Part shown: positions 36,101-48,504 of the stretch, one piece after another
Layout: each line of letters opens with the position of its first letter
Position numbering within the stretch: position 1 is the first letter of the stretch
Assembly: GCF_937616625.2 (NCBI RefSeq)
Contig: NC_065576.1
Coordinates: forward strand, 6,140,501 to 6,204,500
Length of the DNA: 64,000 nucleotides
DNA from: Mercurialis annua
Taxonomy: Eukaryota; Streptophyta; Magnoliopsida; Malpighiales; Euphorbiaceae
Direction: 5' to 3'
Made by a program: the position numbers and the translations under genes
The notes under the pieces: model-generated
The model's database searches: none
Told to the model about the DNA's origin: nothing
Seen by the model: only the letters and a program-made list of their open reading frames with translations

Positions 36101-38913
36101 CCTTTGAGCCAAGGAAGCAGCCATTGCCTCCAACTTGGAATTATTGTCATTCACGACTCTAAGTTCCTCCTGAACACTTACTTTGGAAGCCTCCAATTCC
36201 TTCTCTAAACGATCTAGCTCTTGAGCTTTGCTAGCAATGTAATCCTCCCTCTGATTCAGTGAAGCTTGTCCATCAAGTAATCTTTCATGTTCCTGTTGCA
36301 GAACTTTTCTTCTCTCACTCAAAGTTTGTCTCTCAAGATCTATCTCCTTCTCTTTTGCATCACAACTAAGACATGAAGTGGAAAGAAATTATTATTAGCT
36401 CATGAAACTCCTACCAATCACAAGCAGGTCATTTCATTTTTATATGACATTAAGGCATAATGAAGCAGTTGAAAATATGAGGGAATACCCATCGTGCATG
36501 CATATTTAAATAATCTGTCATGACAAAGAAGGGTTTAGAACTTCATAAAGCTATCTAGATGCAATCTCATAGCCTACTTTTTCTCCCTGATTACCAGACC
36601 AATGAACAAAACCATGTTATAGGTAATTACATTAAAGAATAGAAGCGCAGCTAGATGTAATAATATCAGTTCATTTTGTTCAAATAGTAATTCATTTTCT
36701 TAAGTTATAAGATTAAAATCACAAATAAAATACATACTCAGCTTTGAAAGTACTAATGCGTCTGCTAAGATCATCTTCACGTGCTTCAACTTCCTGGAGC
36801 TTTCTTTCTGCTGCACGGCGATACTGGCTAGCTTCTGCTTGTAAAGCTTCTGCAGCGAGCAGTTTTGCTTCAGCGTCTACATACTTATTTTGAGCATCTT
36901 CCTTCATAGTGCGTGCTTCTGCCACTTGTAGATCAGCTGAAACCTTAATTTCAGCAGACTCGGCACGGATCTCATGCAAGGACTTCTCTATCTATAAAAG
37001 TTATCAGCGAATAATAAGACAACGATAGATAGCAGATGAAAGAAAATAACTCAAGGAAAAACTTACACTTGCTATACACTCTTTTTCAACTCCCAAAGCC
37101 TTCTTCAAGCTCTCTTCTCGCTTTCTTGCTTCCGCTAAAGCTGACAAGTGGGCCGCCTGATCACGCTTATGCATGAGTTCAGCTGTTTCAGCAGAGGTTT
37201 TGATTTGCTCGCATTTTGAAGTCAACTCCTTTCTTTCCAGTATGAGAAGACCCATATGGTGTTGAAGATCATAGATCTGAATGAAGCTACAATGTTCAGA
37301 TGCATAGTAAAGCAAGATACTGTGCCAAAGCTATATTGTATTTGACCAGTATGTAGTCATGTTCTATAAAACATATCCCAAAGATCTGTTCGTTTTAGCG
37401 GCTGGAAACGTGGAAGGATTTGAATTTCAGAAACAATAAAGCCTGTGGACACTTTTCTTCTATTTCATATCTAGACCATGTTAGTATGTAATCATGTTCG
37501 ATATAAAACATATCCCAAAGATGTGTTCGTTTTAGCGGCTGGAAACGTGGAAGGATTTGATTTTCAGAAACAATAAAGCCTGTGGACACTTTTCTTCTAT
37601 TTCATATCTAGACCATGTTATTCAAAATTCAATCTTTCCCAGTTTCCATCCTCTCAAACAAACATAGACTAAGAGAAAAAGGAACATAATGCGCCTGACA
37701 AACAAGCCATAAGCCACTGGCTTATAAAATATCAAGTCACAGTATACCCAATTCAAAATCAAACACAGATATAGCATAGTGAGTGTCCATTTAAATATAA
37801 TTAGCCACGAGAGCATAAGTTCCCATCTGATCATAATCTTTCAATTTTTCATAAACTTCTACAAAAGGAACGGACCTAAAATCAAAGTCAACTGTAAAAA
37901 AAAAAACAGGAGAATAAAACAACATTTATGAACATTCATATGGTATGAAACTATGAATAATTCTCAAACAGTAGTTTTTAGCAGTTTATTGCTTAATCTA
38001 GAAAAACTATAGTAAGTGATGAAACTGGAGCCCAATATCTAGTCGAGTAACAATTATGAAACAAATGCCCCTACCAGTTCAACAACGGTCTCTTCAGCAA
38101 TGATTTTTCCAGAAAGAGAAAATCATTAGCAGATGAGGCATTACATGCTCTAGATTAATCGCAGATTAATTAACACGCGGTTTGAAAACAATGACAGAAA
38201 GTATGAAACACCTTAAGACAGCTAGCTATAAAAAACGAGTTCAATCCATTCCACATTTGACCACAAAGCAACGCTCGATTTTATGACGACCAAATGTACC
38301 AAATAAAAGTTAAATTAACTATAAGAATAAATAATATTCCTAATCAAAGATCCATGAAATCAATAATACCCGGATATAAAATACTATATCCTTAATTAGA
38401 TAATTTTTCAAACAATTGACAGCATTTTGCACATAATGAACAAATTCTTAAAATTTTATCTTTAATCACTAGAACCCCTGTCATTAATTGCATTACTCTT
38501 AAACCAAAATCAATTAAAGTGAAACAAAATAAATTCTAATAACTGCAAACTTTTCAAAGACAATAATCAAAGTATATATAAAGCCAAACATAAACTAAAA
38601 TTGAAGTCATAGCCAGCATCAATGACTACTCCTAACACACAATTTCAATCCTAAAGAATCTGCCACTTAATTTTTTTTTGAAATATAAAATTCAAAACAA
38701 ATTTTAAAGAAAAAGAGAAAAAACCTGGGATTCCAATTTAGCGATATAGGCAATAAGAGCAGCTTTATCTCTTCTTTTAATAGACTCCTCATCGAACCCA
38801 GCTTCTTTAAGCCGCTTCCAAATAGTCTCGTCATTGAGCGGCGTTTTCAAAACCCTAGCTCCCGGCGTTATCGATAATCCTCTCACACTACTCGAACTCA
38901 TCGGACTCGCCAT
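33190..38913 (-). CDS. CRWN4: CRWN4-type nuclear matrix constituent protein (plant lamin-like)
   Basis: Coiled-coil component of the plant nuclear lamina that shapes nuclei and organises chromatin. Eight exons: 38913-38725, 37276-37067, 36991-36738, 36365-36095, 36000-35917, 35784-34064, 33940-33613 and 33312-33190, giving 1059 aa (Arabidopsis CRWN4 is about 1000). The head contains TPLNDETIWKRLKEAGFDEE and RRDKAALIAYIAKLE, which mark the NMCP/CRWN family. A long heptad-rich coiled coil covers roughly residues 55-760, rich in Glu, Lys, Arg and Leu. It includes EEFMNKMVREHSEWFNKIQ and DFLLGVEMQKRE, closest by recall to CRWN4 rather than CRWN1-3. FSWIKRCTERIFKSSPEK (from about 810) is the conserved post-coil motif. 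Basic clusters AGRKRR (about 865) and SKRRKQK (about 889) are likely nuclear localisation signals. The tail is acidic and poorly conserved. Intron 1 (1448 bp) carries a tandem duplication. Confidence 0.92.
37348..37620. repeat. Two-copy tandem duplication of about 135 bp in CRWN4 intron 1
   Basis: Copies at about 37348-37482 and 37483-37620 share long identical stretches (for example CGTTTTAGCGGCTGGAAACG) with only a few differences, so the duplication is fairly recent. It is intronic and does not change the protein. Confidence 0.88.
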
Positions 38914-39286
38914 CTTCTCCGTCCGAAACCCTTATCTTTAAACGATCTTTGACTCGCTCGCTGATTTTTTTAGCTAATTGAAACCTAAATTCAATGATTT
39001 TCTTGTGATTTCCCTTCTCTTTGCCCGGCGTTGAATAGTGACTTTACTTTTACTTTATTTACTGAAAGGGGAAAGAGTGGAGACTGGGGACTGAGTGGTG
39101 GAATCTTCGCAAAAGACGAGGCGACGTCGTTTTTAAAAGTTGGTGGGCGGGATTTATTGTGATTAAAAGATTTTGTTTTAGCGGCTTAAACAGTACAATT
39201 AGGGTTAATTAATTTTAAATTGGGAAGTACATATTACCTCCTTTGACTTTGCTACCCTACTTTTGCAATTTTCATATTAATATAAA

Positions 39287-39634
39287 GGCCAAGTGTCATA
39301 AAAAGACCAAATCTTTCATAAACGTTTCACAAAAATCCTGACCTTTTAATTTTGTCGATTTTGGCCAAAAACATATTATTTTGTTTCAATTGTGGCCAAC
39401 TCTCAATTTGATTTCAATTTGCCTATGTGGCGCCTACGTGGCATGCACATATATTGAAAGGTTAGCACTTTTGTGAAACCAAATAATCCATTTTTGGCCA
39501 AAATCGATAAAATTGAAAGGTCAGTACTTTTGTGAAACCAAATAATCAGTTTTTGGCCAAAATCGACAAAATTGAAAGGTCAAGACTTTTGTGAAACTTT
39601 TGTGAAAGATTTGGCATTTTTACGACATTTGGCC
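39287..39634. mobile_element. Foldback (MULE-type MITE) element with internal duplication, 348 bp
   Basis: Arms begin GGCCAAGTGTCATAAAAAG and, on the other strand, GGCCAAATGTCGTAAAAATG. Flanks TAATATAAA (39278-39286) and TAATATATA (39635-39643) match at 8 of 9. The right half contains a 59-bp unit repeated in tandem (39453, 39512, partial at 39571), each with TTTTTGGCCAAAATCGA. It is the closest of three such elements to the CRWN4-like start codon (38913). Confidence 0.8.
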
Positions 39635-39796
39635 TAATATATATGTACATAAATATTTATCAAAATTCATGATTTAATATTATAAATTTCTTATATTTTT
39701 TATTAGAAATAATCAAATAATAGTTTTGATTTCATTTTTTAGTGTTACAGAGTTCATAAATGTTTAATAAAATAACAAGTAAACAAATATTTTAAT

Positions 39797-40299
39797 GGCC
39801 TAATGTCTTAAAAAAAAACCGACCTTTTAGCCCCTTTTTAATCATACCCTGACGTTGAAAATTTGTCAATTTTACCCTATTTTGCATTTTTGTGTTTCAA
39901 TTGTACCCTGAAAAATTAAATTAACGTCTTTTGCGTTTGGAAATTTGTTTAAAACATTCTCCATGTCTCGCATATATTGATTGTATATTTTTAAAATTTG
40001 TTTAAATTTAGTTAAATTAATTAAGAATTTAAATTAGTGTTAATTTGAGTATGGTTTTTAGTTAGTTTTTAAAAATAAAAAACTTATTTGTACTTTTTTG
40101 AATTAAAAAAATTAATTTTATGTTTAGACTTAATTAATTGAATGATTTCATCATTTAAGTAAAAAAATTAACAAAAATTAAAATATTGGGGTACAATTGA
40201 AAACGGAAAATTCAAAAGTGGGTAAAATTGACAAATTTTCAACGTCGGGGTGGAATTGAAAAAAGGTTTAAAGGTGAGGGGTTTTTGAGTGATTAGGCC
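39797..40299. mobile_element. Foldback (MULE-type MITE) element, 503 bp
   Basis: Left end GGCCTAATGTCTTAAAAAAA; right end, on the other strand, GGCCTAATCACTCAAAAACC. A perfect 9-bp duplication TATTTTAAT flanks it (39788-39796 and 40300-40308). CCCTGACGTTGAAAA starts 50 bp from the left end and its complement (ending 40250) lies 49 bp from the right end. Nearly the same sequence recurs at 40673-41176. Confidence 0.9.
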
Positions 40300-40672
40300 T
40301 ATTTTAATTTATTAAACTCATTTCATAAATAGTAAAATTTGTGTCGCACACATTCATATATAAATTAATTTATTACAATTTACTAATAAATTTATTAGTT
40401 TTTGATTTATTTTATTTTGATAATTTTGTAAGTTTTTATTTAGAAACAAATAAATCCATTTAATAATTTGTTAATAATAATACAATTAGATAGTATTTTA
40501 AAAATATGAGAATGTATAGACAGTAATTATAATAAAACTGTACTGTAATAATATTACATAATGAAATAATTATATATTTTTTTGTAATTTGAACTATATT
40601 AAATGTATTGTACAGATCTCGTTGTATAATTTTTTTGAAATCATCAGGTGTGTTACACAAACTATTAATTAA

Positions 40673-41176
40673 GGCCTAATGTCTTAAAAAACCCCGACCT
40701 TTTAGCTCGTTTTCAATCATACCTTGACGTTGAAATTTTATCAATTTTACCCTATTTTGAATTTTTGTGTTTCAATTGTACCCTGAAAAATTAAATTAAC
40801 GTCTTTTGCGTTTGGAAATTTGTTTAAAACATTCTCCATGTCTCACATATATTAATTGTATATTTTTAAAATTTATTTAAATTTAGTTAAATTAATTAAG
40901 AATTTAAATTAGTGTTAATTTGATTATGGTTTTTAGTTAGTTTTTAAAAATAAAGGACTTATTTGTACTTTTTTAAATAAAAAAGAATTTAATTTCATGT
41001 TTAGACTTAATTAATTGAATGATTTCATCATTTAAGTAAAAAAATTAACAAAAATTAAAATATTGGGGTACAATTGAAAACGGAAAATTCAAAAATGGGT
41101 AAAATTGACAAATTTTCAACGTCGGGGTGGAATTGAAAAAAAGTTTAAAGGTGAGGGGTTTTTGAGTGATTAGGCC
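40673..41176. mobile_element. Foldback (MULE-type MITE) element, 504 bp
   Basis: A close sister of the 39797 element with the same two end types and the same order of internal motifs. Flanks ATTAATTAA (40664-40672) and ATTAATTAT (41177-41185) match at 8 of 9. The box reads CCTTGACGTTGAAA at 49 bp from the left end and ACGTCGGGG on the mirrored side. No ORF. Separate target duplications show two independent insertions, not a tandem duplication. Confidence 0.9.
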
Positions 41177-41665
41177 ATTAATTATTGATAAGTACAATAA
41201 AAAATTAGAATAAAATCTGAGACCCTTATTTTTGTCTATTCTTACAAGTTAGTACAAAGCAAGCAAAAGATCCAAAAGAAAAAAATATTAAACTACGATA
41301 CTTCTACTATATGACACTCCCACAATATAGTGAGTAAGCCATGGACAGATATCAGGATTCAGTAGGAGTTTGACTCGAAATATGAACAGTTTATTTCAGT
41401 TAAATTAACGGCAGGTAATTCCAGTCTCTAATCGTTATTAATTATTATGTAATATCCGTTGCGGCATGAATCCCTTTCCTGCAGATAAATTAACAGCAGG
41501 TGATTCCAAAGTTCTGGCAGCCGAAAAACAGAATAATTTACAGCCATGTGTAATACCTGCGACACTAATGTTAGACATTTCATTGGATTATTCCAGAGTA
41601 GATCAGAGAGAAAAAAATGTTGGAGATACCTAGAAGCAATGATCAAGCAGAGCAGTCTTTAAACT

Positions 41666-44600
41666 CTACGAGTAAAAAGCTGTTCTCTTTCTCTGATTGT
41701 GATCATTTATCCATCCTTCGATCAGCTTCACCTCAGTTGCCCTTAGCTCTACCAGCCAATCAGGATCCTCAGGTGTCGAAGGACGCAAGTCGATGTGATG
41801 AGCCCCTGATGGTCAAAACACAGGTTAGCTAAGCATATCATAGCATGTTCACCATGCTTTAGCTGCAATGATATGATCCCATATTCCAATTGGGATCAAC
41901 TCAATTAAGCATCAACTATTATCTAATATCTAGTTACGGTACCCATTAAAAGATCATAGCAACTCAGGCATCATATGAAATTGCATGTGCCAGTAGCTGA
42001 GTAGCACGCTGACTAAGTCCCATAAACGTAATGACTTATGACAAATCAAAGCAAATTGGTTTCAGCCTTGGAATAAACTCCCGTAAGCTACAAGAAACTA
42101 TTTAGCCCGGAAACGGAAAACATCCCAACTGAAAATGGCAAATAATATTTTTTTACAAGAATATATTATAATTATAGAGTTTCGGGTTTTCATAAATATT
42201 TTTCTGAAGCTTCAACGCTGAAACATAAGACTGAAGAAGTTTATGTTCAACTTAGACAAGTAGTCAAGGACCACCGGAAAACTCAAAAAATAAACTGGAT
42301 TGGTACAATAACATTAATGAATTTCAAGGATTGGTGCTATGTGTAGGAGTATGCAATTTTGACTGTTGCAGCTCGGGAGGACAAAACACAGTCAGAAAGT
42401 TTTTAGATTATGCTCTGATTTCAATTTTCCTTAATTCCATGATAATCCAACAAGCAAAACATGAAATGGCAAATAATTAATTGGATGTCTACCATCTTCT
42501 TACACTCCTAATTATTTATGATAGTCACTAAAGTTCAAAAACCAATTACTTATTCGTAAATCATCGTTTAATTTATTATTTTAAAATTATTCCATTTTAT
42601 CATTTTAACTCATTCCTAACCCAAGCTTAAATGTCGCATAAATTTAACCGAAAATTAAAACATACACCACTGATTTAACCTTGCACTTAAGCTCCAGAAC
42701 ACTTTGCAAGCACATTGAATAGCCGTGAGTATCATCAAATGACTAGAGAACTAAACAAATGTAATAAACTTAGGTTCCAAATTCTATTGCAACTGGCAAG
42801 CTGACTGTTGGCAGTTAGACCAAATAATTCATGTTTTTCAATAAAATTAATGACAAGCCTGTGGGAAATTTTCCGATTTGTTAATAAGTCAACTGTGTAC
42901 AGTTATAAAAAAATTTAAGATTTGTTAGTATATATATTCCTGATTTGTAGGGAACTAATTTATCCTATTAAGAAGAGAAACCTAATTTCTACCTTTCTGA
43001 TTTAGTAATCAGACCTGTACATAATCATCTTGTATTCTTGATGTTATTATCATTGGAAAATATTTTTTCTTCGGAAGTTGTCAAAGTTATCTATATCTTC
43101 ACCAGGCTCAAGCAGGGAGGAGACAAGAGCCACACGGCGATTTGGATATCTTTCAGTCTCGCAGATCATAGCTCATAGACTAATATGGTAAGATGGAAAT
43201 GTTGAGGACCATTGTTTACACTTAAATTATGAAAGGTTTGTTCATGAAACAACTCCCAGAAATTTTCAGCAATGAAGGAAAGGATTTCTCTAATGCACAA
43301 AGGATTGAATTAAATTATTACCTTCCTTAGTAACAAGGGCAACAACAGTTTCAGATATATTCTGCAAAACACTGCACGAAACAACACCACCAATCATCAC
43401 AACTTACTCTTATATATATAAAGAGAACAGAAAACAAATTACATATATTTACCCGCCACCGCTCCAAGGATCCAGTAGACCGTTAGAGAAAATGATGTTA
43501 CTAGCAAAATTTTGTAAGGCGGTCTTGATGTCCTGCTCAATAAATCAGAAAACATAAGAACCAAAGCATAGAATGGATAATGCAAGGGAAATCTGTGAGT
43601 AGACTTGCATAAAATGCATATGCAAAGAAGACTTCAAAATTAACATGACCAAACGATGTAATGTTATAAAAAGAAATAAAGCTATTCATTTCTCTTACAA
43701 GTCCGCCAAATTCTGTTGTTATCCATCTGGGCCTAGGAACAACCCTGAATTCCTCCCAACATTCTTCTTCGAAAGAGGTGTAATTAAATTCATATGTTCG
43801 GAACATGCTTTCATTCTTGCTGCTGGCCATTGGCATCACCATTTCTGTACAAGCCTGTAAAATTGAGAACAGAAGAGAGTAAAACAGATAAGGATTGCAA
43901 ATCAATTGCGCTTATCAAAAATTGTAGATAAAAATGAGATGAGAAACAGCACAGAATAAAATAAGAAAAAAGGAACAGCCCAAGTATCTCTATACCTGCC
44001 AGTTCCAACCACTCAAACCATGAGGATCATCATCCAGTTCAAAGCAGTCGACATTGCCGGTATAATTATAATAGACGCTTACTCCTTCAAAAACACGCTC
44101 TAGATTGTTAGTACCATCAGGACATCCATCAATCCTTCTGCAAACCTACCCAAAACAAATATACATATGATATTACAAACTCATATGAAAAACAATAGCT
44201 CGTAATAAGTAAAACAGACAAGCCCACAAGGGAATTTTTGAGATATAAATAAGCATAAAAAAGACAATAGCAACATTAACCCCAAATCTCATGCTAGGAG
44301 GATCTTAAAACAAAATACAAAACTGAGGAACTTAAAATAAAAGAAATAAACTAAGAGCAACATTTCAATGCCAGAATACCAATTCCTGACACCTAATATG
44401 ACTTCAAAATCAAGAAGAATGTAGGTTCTTCCATCCCAGAATAAATTCATATTACTCTAGCTCCTAAAATTTCACTTGCAACAGATTCTATTCCCTTGAT
44501 CTAATGTAGCTAGAAGAATTACCTATGTCTTACGAGTACATGAATGAATGGCATCGATTGATATAGTTTCAAAATTGCAAAAAGAAAACCGAAAGTGACC

Positions 44601-45956
44601 TCTCTTATGGGATGTCCAGGAAGAGGCATCAAAAATCCAGCAGGATAAGGGTAATCCACCATCGCCAAGTAACTATAAGCAGAATCCAACCAGTCTGCAA
44701 GCTCATCTGTGCTATTCAAAACCCTGTCAAAGATATAATCTTCAAACATCGATCATCTCAACATAACTAAACTAATGCAAAATAACCAAACAATTCTTTT
44801 TACCTTCTTACCTGCACATGTGAAAAGTTTTGCTAAGTGCAACTAATCCATTCTCTTTCAAACCCTCAGATGCAATTGCATCCCATGAATCTTTTATAGT
44901 ATTAAAGCAGCTATCACTCTCACGCTGCAGGCATAATATATAACACATTTAGCTAACCAGTAGGATAATTAAGACTTGCCTAATTAAACAAGAAATGTGC
45001 AACAAAATTATAACTGACCTTAAAATCATTAGAAGCGATATCATAAAATATTTCATGCGGCACAATATTTTCAAACTGAAGCATCGGAGCAGACGAAGCT
45101 AGCGCGCCAATTGCTATATGTGGATACTTTAGTCTCATCCATGCAGCTAACACTGTTTACAATCATAATTATAATAATTACTTTCATTAAAAAAAACACT
45201 CACTAATCAATATCTTACTAACTAACTAATTTCAATTGAGCATTAAGTTTAAAAAACAAAATTATCTTACTAAAATTTGAATCTTATTAAACTTACTTCC
45301 ACCGTAGGATCCGCCAAATAACACAACAGGACAATCCACAGCCGTTAGATTCCTCTTCAAGTCAGTTATCAGTACCGCAAAATCCGCCAACGCTTGCTCC
45401 GCAGTTAGGTATGCTAATGTACTAGCATTCTTATACGCTACTTCTCTGCTCCCGTACGGTATCGACTCACCATAGTACCTATGCTGTAAGGAGGTTAAAA
45501 AACCGTAATTAGTAATTTTCTCGGGAAAATCTAATTTTCTCGGGAAAATTAACAAACCTCGGGAAAAACGACCATCGCGCCGAACTGAGGAGCGATTTCC
45601 CAAACAAATCCGGTATTTTCAGCGAACCAGACGATATCTTCTTCATTGCCGCAGTAGAGGAAGATCGGGCCGAGTCGATCGGGACCGGACCAGTGATCGG
45701 AGTTAATGAGGTAGCGTTGGGAGAATTCCGGGAGGTTTGAGAAGCTGAAATGATCGAGTTTTTGGTTAAAGTATCGTGTTTCGTATCGGTACTGTAACTG
45801 CTGCTGGGTTTTAATCTGGTGTGAGAGTTTGCGGGGAAAACGCGGGGGAAGTTTTCTGGAGATGGGAGAATAGGACGGTTGTGATGCGAGGGATAGTGAT
45901 GATGCTGTGATGATGGTGATGATGAGAAGAAGAGTGGTTGGACTGAGAGTTGACAT
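41666..45956 (-). CDS. Prolyl/Pro-X carboxypeptidase, serine peptidase family S28
   Basis: Secreted or vacuolar serine peptidase expected to remove C-terminal residues after proline. Ten exons: 45956-45558, 45483-45297, 45152-45019, 44924-44812, 44723-44600, 44145-43996, 43854-43699, 43532-43453, 43371-43322 and 41805-41666, giving 510 aa. The first 25 residues ([16 protein letters not shown]) form a clear signal peptide. The conserved block [11 protein letters not shown] follows. The nucleophile is S192 in GGSYGG, preceded by [11 protein letters not shown]. The acid is D442 in [11 protein letters not shown] and the base is H467/H468 in GAHHIDLR. Several Asn-X-Ser/Thr sites suggest glycosylation. 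All catalytic motifs are present and in order, so it should be active. Intron 9 is long (about 1.5 kb) and separates a 50-nt exon from the last exon, which a quick annotation could easily miss. Confidence 0.93.
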
Positions 45957-46389
45957 TTTAGTAGAGTTTCAGTTGTGTGTTGTTTTCTGATTAAATGAAG
46001 GTGGAGGAGTGAAGTTCGGGTGGTTGCTAGTGTAGGTTTCTATAATGTATCGACGAATGATTGATTTTGTTTTAATTTGTTTGTTTCGGATTTTAAAGTT
46101 TAAATTAGGGATTAGGATTCGATCAAGTTTATTGGGGATCATATTCACGATTTACACCTTTTATTATAAAATAGACGGGTGTAGATTAATTTGATTAAAA
46201 TTGTAGTATTTTTTTTATCTAATTGTGACATGATCTCCTTAAATTTAAAATGAACTTGAGAAATTTCAATCTGTAAGTTTAATGTTTGTTTTTCATCGTG
46301 ATAAAGAAAAAAAAAAGAAGTTGGGGTTTTTTTCCGAAGGTAGAATTACTACATTAGATGTTAGATATTAGTATTAGTATTATTTTAAT
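45957..46389. other. Upstream region of the S28 peptidase gene
   Basis: Presumed promoter and 5' UTR. No TATA box or named element can be selected with confidence. Confidence 0.4.
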
Positions 46390-46487
46390 CAGCTTACTAG
46401 CTGTCCAAGGAGTGGTTCGAACCCATACCCTCAGAGAGATGCAATGTGAGCGTTGCCAACTGGATCGACGCCCACTTGCAAGTTGAG
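46390..46487 (-). mobile_element. tRNA-headed SINE-like fragment
   Basis: On the minus strand an A-box-like GATCCAGTTGGCAACG is followed about 35 nt later by a perfect B box GGTTCGAACC, the internal RNA polymerase III promoter layout. No cloverleaf, tail or target duplication could be defined, so it is a SINE fragment or tRNA-related pseudogene of a different family from the 23685 copy. Confidence 0.5.
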
Positions 46488-46489
46488 GT

Positions 46490-47177
46490 TTATTTACCTT
46501 TTAAATTGGATAATATTTATGTTAATTCTAAACATGTAAGAGTATACCCAATAGTATTTTTTTAGAATAATATTTTTAAATAAATAAAAAATATTTTTAA
46601 CAGTAAAAAATAAAAAGTAAATTTATGTTCAATTGGATTTTAAATATAGAGATAACAGGTTTGAAATTCAGAAAAGTAAAAAAGTAGAGAGAGAAGTGAG
46701 AAGAAATAAAAATATATGTTGGATTTTTGAAAGATAAAGAATTTTGAAAAGACAAACTGATTTCTTTGGTTTGTTTTTAAAATAAAGAGACCAGTTGTGT
46801 ATTCTTTGATGGTTATATTCCTTATGATAAAGAGCTTTAAATTTTTAAAAAAATACAAGAAAGAATGACTAACAAGATCCAAAAAAAATCCAAAAATCTA
46901 AAATATGTTTCAAAGCCAAAAAGAAAATACAACCTTATGAATAAAAAATTTAAAAAGTCGAAATAATATTTTTAATGAAACATTAAATTGTCAATATATT
47001 AATTTTTATCGTTTATTAAATCTAACATATAAAAGATGATCAGTGATAAAAAAAAATTAATTATTAAATATTACTTTATAAAGACTATGATGCATATAAT
47101 TTTTATCAATATAACAAAAAACATTACCAAATGTATCATTTATTTTTTAAAATAATAAACATGAAAAATAATAATAA
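46490..47177. other. AT-rich intergenic DNA, no feature seen
   Basis: A/T-rich and A-run-rich sequence. No ORF with family features and no repeat boundary seen. Confidence 0.4.
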
Positions 47178-47475
47178 ATTTTTTTTATCAAAAATGAAAG
47201 ATTTCATTTATACTAGGTCAAACGTACAATACACTCACCAAAGGGAGAAAATACGAGATAAGAACCACTAAAATTTTATAACCCAGTAACACAAACAATT
47301 GAGAGGTATCAAATGAACCATACTCATTGTGAATTCAAATAAGGATCCACCGAGGGATAAAAAAACTGGCGGTTCACCGAGACTCAATTGTCTGAAGGGA
47401 TCTTTGACGAGGATGATAGCTTTGATTGCACAGTTCCAGCTCTCTTGACCACAAAACTCGCATCTCAACTCCGTA
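47178..47475 (-). mobile_element. 5'-truncated LINE, 3' end
   Basis: The minus-strand sequence encodes a short C-terminal peptide ending at 47268 (LRCEFCGQESWN near its start, YWVIKF at its end), then a UTR with TTCTCCCTTTGGTGAGTG and TTTCATTTTTGAT followed by an A run (T run at 47179-47186 on the plus strand). This is the usual form of the end of a plant non-LTR element. The upstream reverse transcriptase is absent. Confidence 0.5.
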
Positions 47476-47668
47476 GGTGAAGAAATACAAATTTTAAAGA
47501 TTAGATTATATCTAACCTAACTAAGACACAAACTAGTTTTTGAACTAGAACTAGACCAAAAAAGGTCAAGAGATAAACTAGAGAAGGCTAAAACTAGACA
47601 TAAACTATGTAGAAATTAAAAAGAAACCATAAAACAACTAAGGATATGAAAATTTGGAGGAAATAGTA

Positions 47669-47899
47669 AAATTTAATTCAAATTTTTTAATTGACGATTG
47701 TTTAAATTTAGCTAAGTTGTTTAGTAATGTTGTTTTTATTTTTGTGAGGTGATATGTGAATCAGACTGTACATATATTAGCTAAAAATGTATGTTTTATT
47801 TTAGGTTATCAAGAGTGGTTATATTATTTTTTTAAATTTCTCACAAATGTAATTGATTTAGATATTGAATGAAGTCTAAGTTGATTTAAAAAAAAAAAA
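47669..47899 (+). mobile_element. 5'-truncated LINE, 3' end with poly(A)
   Basis: The sequence translating as YQEWLYY and NVIDLDIE before a stop near 47868 resembles the C-terminus of plant L1 LINE polyproteins. It is followed by a short UTR and a run of 12 A residues ending at 47899. Possible imperfect target duplication GAGGAAATA/GAAGGAAATA. The 5' limit is approximate. It lies tail-away from the minus-strand LINE remnant just upstream. Confidence 0.5.
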
Positions 47900-48500
47900 C
47901 AGAAGGAAATAAAAGGATCTGATTATCCATTACAAAATGAGGCAGACCATTGGGCTTCTGCCTAAACTCAAAAGTCTCAACCATTTCTCCAACCACATTG
48001 AGCTTGACATTGGGCCGAACCAAAATTACCAAATGTATCACTCTTTGTTCTCGTAATTGTATAAGGGGCTTCTTACAAAACTACTCTAAAAGCAAACAAA
48101 TTTAGAAAAGGAATATTTACAAAACTATTTTTAAAATTATTTAATTTATAAAAAAACGTGATTAGTCAAAAAAAATTAACTATACTTAAAAATAAAAGAA
48201 CTACACAATTTATATACTTTTATTACTATAAAAAAATACATGTTTGAAACATTATCAATACATCGTCGATACAGTACGTAAAAAGTAAAAATTTATTTTG
48301 TATTTTTATAAACTTTTTAGGTATGAAATGTAAACTTTTTAAAAAGTACGTATTTTTGTAATTTTTCTTTTTTTTTGATTTTTTTTGTAATTTTTTCATT
48401 ACAAAAATATAAAATAAGCCTATTTATTATATTTATATATAAAAATCTTACATATTTACAAAAAATTCTAACCAACCCAAACCAACTCAAAGCGACCTAA
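47900..48500. other. AT-rich intergenic DNA, no feature seen
   Basis: No gene or bounded repeat recognised. Confidence 0.4.
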
Positions 48501-48504
48501 TTCG

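Noticed and set aside
39797..41176. A local tandem duplication creating the two similar 500-bp foldback elements
   Set aside because: Each has its own distinct 9-bp flanking duplication (TATTTTAAT against ATTAATTAA) and the 373 bp between them is unique, so they inserted separately.
45262..45603. A 113-codon ORF starting MGNRSS upstream of the second exon of the S28 peptidase
   Set aside because: Its first third reads through intron 1. The family block [11 protein letters not shown] begins exactly at the splice acceptor, so the ORF start is not a real gene start.
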